Made by a program: the position numbers and the translations under genes. Shown one piece after another: positions 1-6,888 of a stretch of DNA of 64,000 nucleotides. The DNA lies in assembly GCF_004208535.1 (NCBI RefSeq), contig NZ_SGIS01000027.1, positions 1 through 64,000 of the forward strand, given 5' to 3'. Within the stretch, counting starts at the first letter, position 1. Every line of letters starts with the position of its first letter. Below the pieces are notes generated by a model. It did not search any database. It saw only the letters and a list, made by a program, of their open reading frames with translations, and had not been told where the DNA came from. Source of the DNA: Sphingomonas populi. GTDB taxonomy: Bacteria > Pseudomonadota > Alphaproteobacteria > Sphingomonadales > Sphingomonadaceae.

Positions 1-40
1 CCGCAGAAGCGTCGAAGTCGGTGCGAAGTGCGATAGGCAT
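1..40 (-). CDS. Partial 5' end of a probable IS630-family transposase
   Basis: Only the first 13 codons are in the window, reading MPIALRTDFDASA from the ATG at 38-40 and continuing past the left edge. The peptide resembles, from memory, the N-terminus of alphaproteobacterial IS630-type transposases, which begin with a short basic/acidic stretch of this kind before a helix-turn-helix. Just upstream of the start, perfect 8-base inverted arms TGGCAAAC (40-47) and GTTTGCCA (56-63) could belong to the element's end. Thirteen residues are too few for a firm call; it could equally be an unrelated small gene. Confidence 0.3.
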   Translation of the reverse strand, partial: MPIALRTDFDASA

Positions 41-132
41 GGCAAACTCCAGTCCGTTTGCCATCTTGAATCAAAGCTTACCGCCGCTGGCAAGCCCTTG
101 CGAGTCACGATCATCGAGACTTGGTATAACGC

Positions 133-3129
133 TTAGAATTCGGCGCTGACGCCGAAGGTGAAGGTGCGGCCGGCGGTGGTGTAGACTTCGGGCCGGTCGT
201 AATCGATGCTGGCGAACTGCCGGATCGGCGTGTTGGTCAGGTTGATACCCTCGGCGATCAGGCGCACGCCCTTGCGCACGTTGACATGTGCCTGAAAGTC
301 GATGTTGTTGGTGCCCTTGATGCCGTCGCCGGCATTGACATAGGCGTTGCTTGCGCCAGTGAGATACTGGCTGCGATAGGCATCCGACACGCGCACGCCC
401 CACACCGCATTCTCGTAATAGAGCGTCGCATTGGCCGCCCATTTCGACAGATTGTAGAGCGGCATGACGCGCGGCACACCGCTGTAGAACAGCGTCTGAT
501 GCCCGTCGAACCACGTCCCGTTCGCCACCACGCCGAGATGCTTGAGCGCGCCCGGCAGGAAGGTGAAGTCATGCTGGAACGCCGCCTCGATGCCCTTGAT
601 GTCGGCGCCGGGGCCGTTGATCGGCTGGCTGACGTCGAAGATCGTGTTGGCGTCCTCACCCTGCACGAGCAGCGACAACGGCAGGCCAGTTTGGCCGTAG
701 GGGATCTGCTGGGTCGAGGAGACGATGTAGCTGTCCATCTTCTTGTAGAAGAAGCCGAGCGAGGCGAAGCCGGTGCGGTCCATATACCATTCGAGCGACC
801 CTTCGATCGAGGTCGCCTTGTACGGCTTGAGATACGGGTTGCCGAGGCTGAGCGACCCGCCGTTGGGGCGCGTCGTGATCGACCCCGCCGCCGCCAGATC
901 GCCGAGGCCGGGGCGGTTAACGTTGCGGCTTGCGCTCACGCGGAGCACCAGGTCCTTCGCCACGTCGAGCGCGACGTTGGCGGCGGGCAGGAAGCCGTGG
1001 CTGTTGGTGCCGACCGAGACCGGCACGAACTGAGTCACCCCGGCGATCACCTGCGAGAGATGCCCCGACGAGATCAGGTCGGTCGAATAATAGCGCACGC
1101 CCGCGTTCGCGCGCAGCCGCATCCCCGCGACGAACGTGTCGAGATCGAGCTGTGCGAAGCCCGCCCAGGTCTTCTCATCGACCCGGTAGTCGCTGCCGGC
1201 CTGAAGGTTGGCCGCTGCCAGGTCCCGTTTGTCGCCGATATAGCTGTACACGCCATCGACATTGCCAACGATATATTGCGCCAGCGTATCGACGCCGACG
1301 GTTTGCTTCAGGGTGTTGGGAATGGCCACGTCGGCGGGGACGTTGTGGAACACCTTGTTGACCCAGGTGTAGCCGCTGTTGATGAAATGCTTGAACTCGC
1401 CACCAGCCTTGAAGGTCAGCGCGTCGGTCAGCTTGTAGGCGCCGTCGAGCTTGGCATTGGCATATTGGTTGGTGACCGTGTTCTCCTGCACGTCGAGCCG
1501 CTGGAGCGCCCAGTTGTTGGGATCGGTGATGTCCTTCCCGTAGGTGTTGACCGGGATGGTCGGCTTCATGTTGAAGCTGAACGGCGTGTTCTTCAGCTCC
1601 ATGAACACCTTGTCGAACACCGGCTGGCCGAAATCCGATTCCTCGTAACCGCCGAGCGCGTGCAGCGTCAGCCGATCGCTCACCTTCCACTCGGCGTTGG
1701 CGACGCCTTGATAGAAATCGGTGTGGTTCTCGACGATGTGGTGTTCGCTGCGCAGATCGATGCCGGTAAAGCTCGCCGCGCGCAGCGTGCTCGAACTGTC
1801 GATTTCGGCGCTCTGGATCATCTGTCCGCCGGTGACCGAGGTGCCGGTCAGCGCGTTGGTGCCGGCGGTGGCGATGGCATAATCGTCGCGGTGATCCCAC
1901 AGCCGCCCGTACAGCCCGTCGATATCGAGCTTGAAATTGGTGCCGGGGTGATATTGCAGCGACGAGGTGACGCCGAGCCGCTTGCGATCGGTGAACCAGC
2001 TCGACGGCGATTGCGCGGTTGCTTGCCACACGCCGCTCAGCAGCTTCTGGCGCGTTGCCGCGTCGACGTTGGGGCCGATATTGGCCGCGCCATATTTGGT
2101 CAGCCCCCAGCCCCAGTTGCGATAGCCGAACTCGTTGTTCTTGATCTCGCTGTACGCGACCGAGACGAGCGCACCGAAATCGCCATGCCGGGTGGAGACG
2201 AGGCCGACGACGCGTGGCGTCACGCCGCTGGTGTTGTCGTTGGTCTGGCCCTTGGCCGAGACGACGAATTTGGTGCCGGCATAATCGAACGGGCGCGCGC
2301 TTGAGAGTTGCACGGTGCCGGCGATGCCGCCTTCGTCCTGTTCGGCCGAGAACGACTTCTGTACCGCGACGCGGTTGAACAGTTCCGACGCGAACAGGCT
2401 ATAGTCGAACGCGCGCGAGCGGGTGACGCCGCCGCGATTGTCCATGCCCGAGGCGGTGTTGCCGAGCACTTCCATGCCGTTCAACTGCGTGCGGGTGAAA
2501 TCCGCGCCAAGCCCGCGCAGCGCGATCTGGCGGCCTTCACCGCTGTCGCGGGTGATGGTGATGCCGGGAATACGCTGGAGCGATTCGGCGAGGTTCAGGT
2601 CGGGAAAGGCGGCGATATCGGTGGCGAGGATGTCGTCCTCCGCACCGACCGCGCGGCGCTTGAGATCCTGCGCCGCTTCAAGGCTGTGGCGATAGCCCGA
2701 GACGATGATGTCGCGCTGCGGCACGCTGTCATCGTCGGCGAGGGCGGCGGCCGGCGCCGGCGTGGCCGCGACCGGCGTCAGATGCGCGACCGGCGCGTTC
2801 GGCGTCGCGCCGGGCGTGAGCACCACCACTCCGCCGCGGATCGTCGCGGTCAGGTTGGTGCCGCGCAACAGCGCGTCGAGCGCCTGCCGCACGGTCAGAT
2901 CACCGCGCACTCCGGCGGTATGCCGCCCGGCGACGGCGTTGGGTGCGACAACGACCTGTACGCCGGTCGCTTTCGAAAATTGCGAGATCGCGCTGCGCAG
3001 ATCGGACGCGCCGATCTCGAAGCGCATCGGCCGGGCCGTGCTGGTATCGACTGGCCGCGCTTCGGCCAAAGCCGGCGCGGCGAGCGCTGCTGCCAAGACG
3101 ATCAACGATGTTCCCTTTATGCGTATCAT
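133..3129 (-). CDS. TonB-dependent receptor with N-terminal STN signalling domain
   Basis: Outer membrane active transporter, 998 aa. Residues 1-22 are a signal peptide; about 33-108 form an STN (secretin/TonB short N-terminal) domain typical of receptors that signal through FecR to an ECF sigma factor. The plug domain begins near residue 165 (DIAAFPDLNLAESLQRIPG, then RGLGADFTRTQLNG) and a beta-barrel runs to a terminal Phe (FGVSAEF). A strong GGAGG Shine-Dalgarno lies 6-7 bases before the ATG. The sigma and anti-sigma genes lie directly upstream on the same strand, so this is the likely signalling receptor of that trio. The substrate is not visible in the sequence; the glycosidase neighbours suggest an oligosaccharide. 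Confidence 0.93.
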   Translation of the reverse strand: MIRIKGTSLIVLAAALAAPALAEARPVDTSTARPMRFEIGASDLRSAISQFSKATGVQVVVAPNAVAGRHTAGVRGDLTVRQALDALLRGTNLTATIRGGVVVLTPGATPNAPVAHLTPVAATPAPAAALADDDSVPQRDIIVSGYRHSLEAAQDLKRRAVGAEDDILATDIAAFPDLNLAESLQRIPGITITRDSGEGRQIALRGLGADFTRTQLNGMEVLGNTASGMDNRGGVTRSRAFDYSLFASELFNRVAVQKSFSAEQDEGGIAGTVQLSSARPFDYAGTKFVVSAKGQTNDNTSGVTPRVVGLVSTRHGDFGALVSVAYSEIKNNEFGYRNWGWGLTKYGAANIGPNVDAATRQKLLSGVWQATAQSPSSWFTDRKRLGVTSSLQYHPGTNFKLDIDGLYGRLWDHRDDYAIATAGTNALTGTSVTGGQMIQSAEIDSSSTLRAASFTGIDLRSEHHIVENHTDFYQGVANAEWKVSDRLTLHALGGYEESDFGQPVFDKVFMELKNTPFSFNMKPTIPVNTYGKDITDPNNWALQRLDVQENTVTNQYANAKLDGAYKLTDALTFKAGGEFKHFINSGYTWVNKVFHNVPADVAIPNTLKQTVGVDTLAQYIVGNVDGVYSYIGDKRDLAAANLQAGSDYRVDEKTWAGFAQLDLDTFVAGMRLRANAGVRYYSTDLISSGHLSQVIAGVTQFVPVSVGTNSHGFLPAANVALDVAKDLVLRVSASRNVNRPGLGDLAAAGSITTRPNGGSLSLGNPYLKPYKATSIEGSLEWYMDRTGFASLGFFYKKMDSYIVSSTQQIPYGQTGLPLSLLVQGEDANTIFDVSQPINGPGADIKGIEAAFQHDFTFLPGALKHLGVVANGTWFDGHQTLFYSGVPRVMPLYNLSKWAANATLYYENAVWGVRVSDAYRSQYLTGASNAYVNAGDGIKGTNNIDFQAHVNVRKGVRLIAEGINLTNTPIRQFASIDYDRPEVYTTAGRTFTFGVSAEF

Positions 3130-3192
3130 GATGTTCCTCCGCTCGGACGCATCTGCGCCTCGAACGGAAGACGGCGGTTTGCTCAGCTCAGG

Positions 3193-3207
3193 ACAAAAGA
3201 ATTTTGT
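3193..3207. promoter_or_regulatory. Perfect small palindrome between fecR and the STN receptor
   Basis: ACAAAA-GAA-TTTTGT is a 6-3-6 perfect inverted repeat in the 90-base gap between the FecR stop and the receptor start. It is AT-rich in a GC-rich setting. It may be a weak terminator for the sigma/FecR transcript or a protein site in the receptor promoter; the sequence does not decide. Confidence 0.3.
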
Positions 3208-3219
3208 TTCAATTCAATG

Positions 3220-4143
3220 TCATGAGTGTGACGTTTTGACGATACGGATGCGGTCGCCCGCGCGCACCGTCTCGAAGCCGTAGGCCGCGCCGATCGCGCC
3301 GAGCAACGTCTCGGCATTGTCGAGCTTGAAACGCCCCGACAGCGCCAGCCCGGCGAGCGCGGGCGGCGGCGGCGCGATTACCGGCCCGCCGCGCCGGTTG
3401 AGCGTATCGACGAGATCCTCCAGCCGCATGTCGTCGGTATCGAGCCAGTTCTGCCGCCAATCCTGCTGCGTGGCATCGAAGCGCACCGGCGCTTGTGCCA
3501 CCGCACCGGCAAAGCGCGACCGCCAGCCGGCGGGCACTTCGACGCTGCCGCCCGCACCGCCGAAGCGGACCCGGCCGCGATAGACGTCGAGCTTCACCTC
3601 GCGCCGCGCGACATCCACGTCGAACGCGGTGCCGAGCACGCGCGTCTCCGACCCCGCCGCCGCGACGACGAACGGCCGCGCGGGTTCGTGCGCGACATCG
3701 AAATACACTTCGCCCCGACGTAGCGCGACGCGGCGTTGGCGGTCGCCGAGCGTCACGTCGAGGCTGGTATCGCCGTTGAGCTGGAGCTTACTGCCGTCCG
3801 CGAGCGCAAGATCGAGCTGTTGACCGCGCTTGGTCTCGTAATGTGTCGTCACCGGCGCGGGCGGGCCGAACGCGCCCTGCTGCCACGCGCCGATCCCGAG
3901 CGCGAGCGCCAGCGTCGCGGTGGCGCCGGTAACGAATGTGCGGCGGCGGCTCGCGCGCAGCGCGCGGATGTCGTCGTTCGACAGCCGCCCGAAATCCGCC
4001 GCCTGTGTCAGCGCCTCGCCAAGCGCGGGATCGTCGAGCGTGACGCGCAGATCGGCTGCGGCGCGCGGGGCAGGGGACGGCGGGATGTCGTCGCCCGCCA
4101 GCGTCCAGCGCGCGGCGGTGTTGAGATCGGCACGGCGCGTCAT
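3220..4143 (-). CDS. FecR-family anti-sigma factor / sigma regulator
   Basis: Inner membrane regulator, 307 aa from MTRRADLN. The cytoplasmic N-terminal part (about 1-65) carries the DUF4880/FecR_N type sequence, one membrane segment lies near 68-87 (TFVTGATATLALALGIGAW), and the periplasmic FecR domain follows (VTTHYETKRGQQLDLALADGS, then LNGDTSLDV, GEVYFDVAHEPARPFVV). The C-terminus (NAETLLGAIGAAYGFETV) is STN-like. The ATG overlaps the sigma factor stop codon by 4 bases (ATGA), so the two are translationally coupled. In this family the STN domain of an outer membrane receptor contacts FecR, which then releases or activates the sigma factor. The long upstream extension of the open frame lacks a ribosome site and was not used. 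Confidence 0.9.
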   Translation of the reverse strand: MTRRADLNTAARWTLAGDDIPPSPAPRAAADLRVTLDDPALGEALTQAADFGRLSNDDIRALRASRRRTFVTGATATLALALGIGAWQQGAFGPPAPVTTHYETKRGQQLDLALADGSKLQLNGDTSLDVTLGDRQRRVALRRGEVYFDVAHEPARPFVVAAAGSETRVLGTAFDVDVARREVKLDVYRGRVRFGGAGGSVEVPAGWRSRFAGAVAQAPVRFDATQQDWRQNWLDTDDMRLEDLVDTLNRRGGPVIAPPPPALAGLALSGRFKLDNAETLLGAIGAAYGFETVRAGDRIRIVKTSHS

Positions 4144-4694
4144 GGCCGCGCCCCCGGCGGCAGTCCACGCCGTTCGAGTGCGGCACGCAGATCGGCGAGC
4201 GCGCGCGTGCAATGCTTGTCCACCGCCGCGCGGCTCAGCCCGAGGTCGGCGGCGATCTGTACGGCGGGCGTACCGTCGAGCTGACGGCGCAGGAACACTT
4301 CACGGCGCAGCGCCGGCATCACCTTCATCGCGCGCACGAGGATTTCGACGCGCTGGCGATAGTCGAGTACCTCCTCGACGCGCGGCTGCGGGCAGACGAT
4401 CGCGTCGTCGACCTGCTCGGTGCGCGGCGCGGCGCTGCGGCGGCGGAAATGATCGTGAACGAGGTTGCGCGCCACCGCGAAGCAGAAGGCGCCGATATCG
4501 GCGACGGGCCGGGTGCGGCGGTAATCGTAGAGGCGCAGATACGTTTCCTGCACGATGTCCTCACCATCGGCACGCTCGCCCGCGCCGAGCCGTCCGCCGA
4601 CGAAGCGCTTGAGCGCAACGCGCAACTCGGCTTCCTCGCGCGCGGCATGGCGGCGCGCGGCATTGGGCGCGGCGATCGCCACGATCTCGTTCAT
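4140..4694 (-). CDS. ECF-type RNA polymerase sigma factor, FecI-like
   Basis: 184 aa from MNEIVAIAAPNAARRH. Region 2 is visible (EDIVQETYLRLYDYRR, then AFCFAVARNLVHDHFRRR) and region 4 with its helix-turn-helix (MPALRREVFLRRQLDGTPAVQIAADLGLSRAAVDKH). Length and layout fit ECF sigma factors of the FecI group. It is cotranscribed and translationally coupled with the FecR gene downstream and followed by the STN receptor, a classic cell-surface signalling arrangement. It should direct core polymerase to a promoter near the receptor; no promoter consensus can be assigned here. The open frame continues further upstream, but that part is Pro/Ala/Arg-rich and overlaps repeats. Confidence 0.92.
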   Translation of the reverse strand: MNEIVAIAAPNAARRHAAREEAELRVALKRFVGGRLGAGERADGEDIVQETYLRLYDYRRTRPVADIGAFCFAVARNLVHDHFRRRSAAPRTEQVDDAIVCPQPRVEEVLDYRQRVEILVRAMKVMPALRREVFLRRQLDGTPAVQIAADLGLSRAAVDKHCTRALADLRAALERRGLPPGARP

Positions 4695-4759
4695 AGCGCC
4701 CACGCCCCGGCGGGGCGCGGGCGGGCCATGTGGTGCCCCGTCACTGTTGCGTCTCCCCG

Positions 4760-4937
4760 CCCGGGCTTTTGCCCGGGTCCGTGGCTGCGCTAACGCCGTT
4801 CCATGAAGCGCGCGTGACAGTCTGGATTTCTCCCCTGCCGGCAAGGGAGGGGCCGGGGGTGGGGCGCTTTGCTTTGGAAGGTTCAGGCCACCACGAGCCA
4901 ACCCACCCGCAGCCCCTCCCTTGTCAGGCAGGGGAGT
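4760..4937. repeat. Intergenic hairpin and inverted repeat pair of the CTCCCCTGCC type
   Basis: The 252-base gap between the sigma gene and the esterase holds a CCCGGGC-TTTT-GCCCGGG hairpin (4760-4777) and two similar arms in inverted orientation: about 4830-4863 (begins CTCCCCTGCC and ends GGGGGTGGGG) and about 4902-4937 (begins ACCCACCCGC and ends GGCAGGGGAG). The same arm pair recurs at 47683-47788, so this is a dispersed palindromic repeat. It may also end transcription from the esterase operon. Confidence 0.7.
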
Positions 4938-4946
4938 AAGACGCGC

Positions 4947-6878
4947 TTATCGCACCGCCATCTCGAACGGTCCCGCCGGCAGCGCGGCGTCATCGACGAG
5001 ATTGACCACCGGGAAGTCCGCCCATGCATAGCGCACGCGCGCGACCGGCTGGCCGTCGCCGGCCAGCATCACGCGATTACCGTCCACCGTCGCGGCGGCG
5101 TAGCGGCACGATCCCGCTGCCGTCCCGCACAGTTCGAAGCCGGTCGCCTGCGTGGCGCTGCGGGTGTGCAGCGCGCCGGTCACGCCCTTGAAGGTCACGG
5201 TTGCGCCGCCACTGGCGTCGCGTGTGACGTTCGTCACCTGCGGGCCGGACGGCGGGGTGGTGGCGCCATAGGCCAGACTGCTCATCGCCAGCGCGAGCCG
5301 CCGGCCGATCTCGTGCTTCTCGCCCGGATGGATGTCGAGCGGATCGCCGAGGTCGATCGCCAGCGCGACCGCCGTGTGGCCGTCCGTTTCGGCAACACGG
5401 CGCTGGTCGTCGCGCACGCGCGCCCAGCCGCTTTCGCCGGGGGCGGTCGCGGGCCTGCCGAAGCCGGCGAGCGAGACGATCGCGAACGGCAGCGCGGGCG
5501 CGCCGAATTGCGTGCGCCATTCGGCGATCAGCGCCTTCATGCGGTCGGCATAGCCGGGAATGTCGGTGTCCGATTCGCCCTGATACCAGGCGACGCCGGC
5601 CAGCCCGATTTTACCGAGCGGGGCGATCATCGCATTGTAGATCGTGCCCGCGCCAGTGATGTCGTCCCACGGCACACGGGGGCTCGTGCCGCTCGCCTTC
5701 TTCGCCACCGCATAGCGCCAGCCGTCGCCGATCGGGACGGTGGCACCATCGGCGAAGCTCAGCTTCATCGCCTCGGCCGGGCCGGGCAGGCCGCCGGTCG
5801 CATAAGCGTTCTCGATGTTGATGGTGATGACGTTGCGCCCGGCGACGAGCGTGCCGGCCGGCACGGTATAGACGCGCGCATCCCAGCCGCCGCGTCCGCC
5901 GACCGGCTTGCCGTTGATCCACACCCGGTCGGCATCGTCGGCGGGGCCGATCGCGATCATCGCGACCTGTTTGGCTTGCTCGGCGGTCAGATCGACGGTC
6001 TTTTGATACCACAACATGCCGAGATAGGTCTGGAGCGCGGGCACACCCCAATTCTCGTAGAAATCGACGCGCGGCACCGCCTGCCAGTCGAGCGCGGCAT
6101 CCGGCTGCCACGGCTCATGGCCGGGCGTGTCGCCGCTCTGGTCGCGCCACCAGGCTTCCCACGTCGCGTTGGCGCTGCGCATCGCGGCGGCGGGATCGCG
6201 CGCGTAGAGCTTGAGCAGATCGGCTTGCGCGCCGCGCCCGGCGGCGCGTTGCGCATCGTCCCCCATCCACGCCGAGATCGACGAGCCGCCCCAGCTCGAA
6301 TGGATTGCGCCGATCGGCACCTTGGCGGTCTTGCGAAGCTCCTGCGCCATGTAGAAACACGCCGCCGAGAAGCCGCCGGTGGTCAGCGGGCCAGCCGACG
6401 CCCAGGCCGGCTGCTGCGCGAGATGATCCTGCGCGACCGGCGCGGTCACCTTGGCGATCGTGACGAGGCGAAGTTGGTCGTCCACCGGCGCGTGGATCGC
6501 GCTGCCGGCATCCTGCGCGTGCTCGACCGGCAGTTCCATGTTGCTCTGGCCCGAACACAGGAAGACATCGCCGACCAGCAGATCATGGATTTGCGTGGTG
6601 CCGCTCGGTGCGATCACCGACAGGTCATACGGCCCGCCGGCGGGAAGCGCGGGCAGGGTGGCGCGGAACACACCATCGCGGCCCGCGCGCGCCTGCGCGC
6701 TGTGCCCGGCCAGCACCAATGTCAGTGGCTCGCCCGGCGTGGCGGTGCCGGTCAGCACGACCGGCTTGCCACGCTGGACGACGGCATGGTCGCCGATCAG
6801 CCCGTCGAGCCGTGGCGCGGCGAGCGCCGGGGTGGCGAGCGCGAGCAGGCTGGTGCCGGCCGCGATGGTGCGCAACAT
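4947..6878 (-). CDS. Secreted SGNH carbohydrate esterase (sialate O-acetylesterase-like, CE6-type)
   Basis: Removes acetyl groups from a carbohydrate, here most likely acetylated xylan fragments, in the periplasm. 643 aa with a signal peptide (cleavage near ALA at 18-20). The SGNH nucleophile block is GQSNM (Ser112), and the catalytic Asp/His pair is DIHPGEKHE (Asp515, His517). A galactose-binding-like jelly roll sits inside the SGNH fold (around WYQKTVDLTAEQAKQ and NVITINIEN), as in the sialate O-acetylesterase family. The start has a GGGAAAA ribosome site and lies 10 bases after the GH3 stop, so the two are one operon. The family name reflects homology only; no sialic acid genes are nearby. 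Confidence 0.9.
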   Translation of the reverse strand: MLRTIAAGTSLLALATPALAAPRLDGLIGDHAVVQRGKPVVLTGTATPGEPLTLVLAGHSAQARAGRDGVFRATLPALPAGGPYDLSVIAPSGTTQIHDLLVGDVFLCSGQSNMELPVEHAQDAGSAIHAPVDDQLRLVTIAKVTAPVAQDHLAQQPAWASAGPLTTGGFSAACFYMAQELRKTAKVPIGAIHSSWGGSSISAWMGDDAQRAAGRGAQADLLKLYARDPAAAMRSANATWEAWWRDQSGDTPGHEPWQPDAALDWQAVPRVDFYENWGVPALQTYLGMLWYQKTVDLTAEQAKQVAMIAIGPADDADRVWINGKPVGGRGGWDARVYTVPAGTLVAGRNVITINIENAYATGGLPGPAEAMKLSFADGATVPIGDGWRYAVAKKASGTSPRVPWDDITGAGTIYNAMIAPLGKIGLAGVAWYQGESDTDIPGYADRMKALIAEWRTQFGAPALPFAIVSLAGFGRPATAPGESGWARVRDDQRRVAETDGHTAVALAIDLGDPLDIHPGEKHEIGRRLALAMSSLAYGATTPPSGPQVTNVTRDASGGATVTFKGVTGALHTRSATQATGFELCGTAAGSCRYAAATVDGNRVMLAGDGQPVARVRYAWADFPVVNLVDDAALPAGPFEMAVR

Positions 6879-6888
6879 GGCTTTTCCC

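Noticed and set aside
286-3225. Long plus-strand frames opposite the STN receptor
   Set aside because: Low-complexity Arg/Ala/Asp-rich translations, no ribosome sites, and fully covered by the receptor on the other strand.
4947-6878. Sialic acid metabolism
   Set aside because: Only the esterase family name suggests it; neighbours are xylan-type enzymes and no sialidase, lyase or transporter is present.
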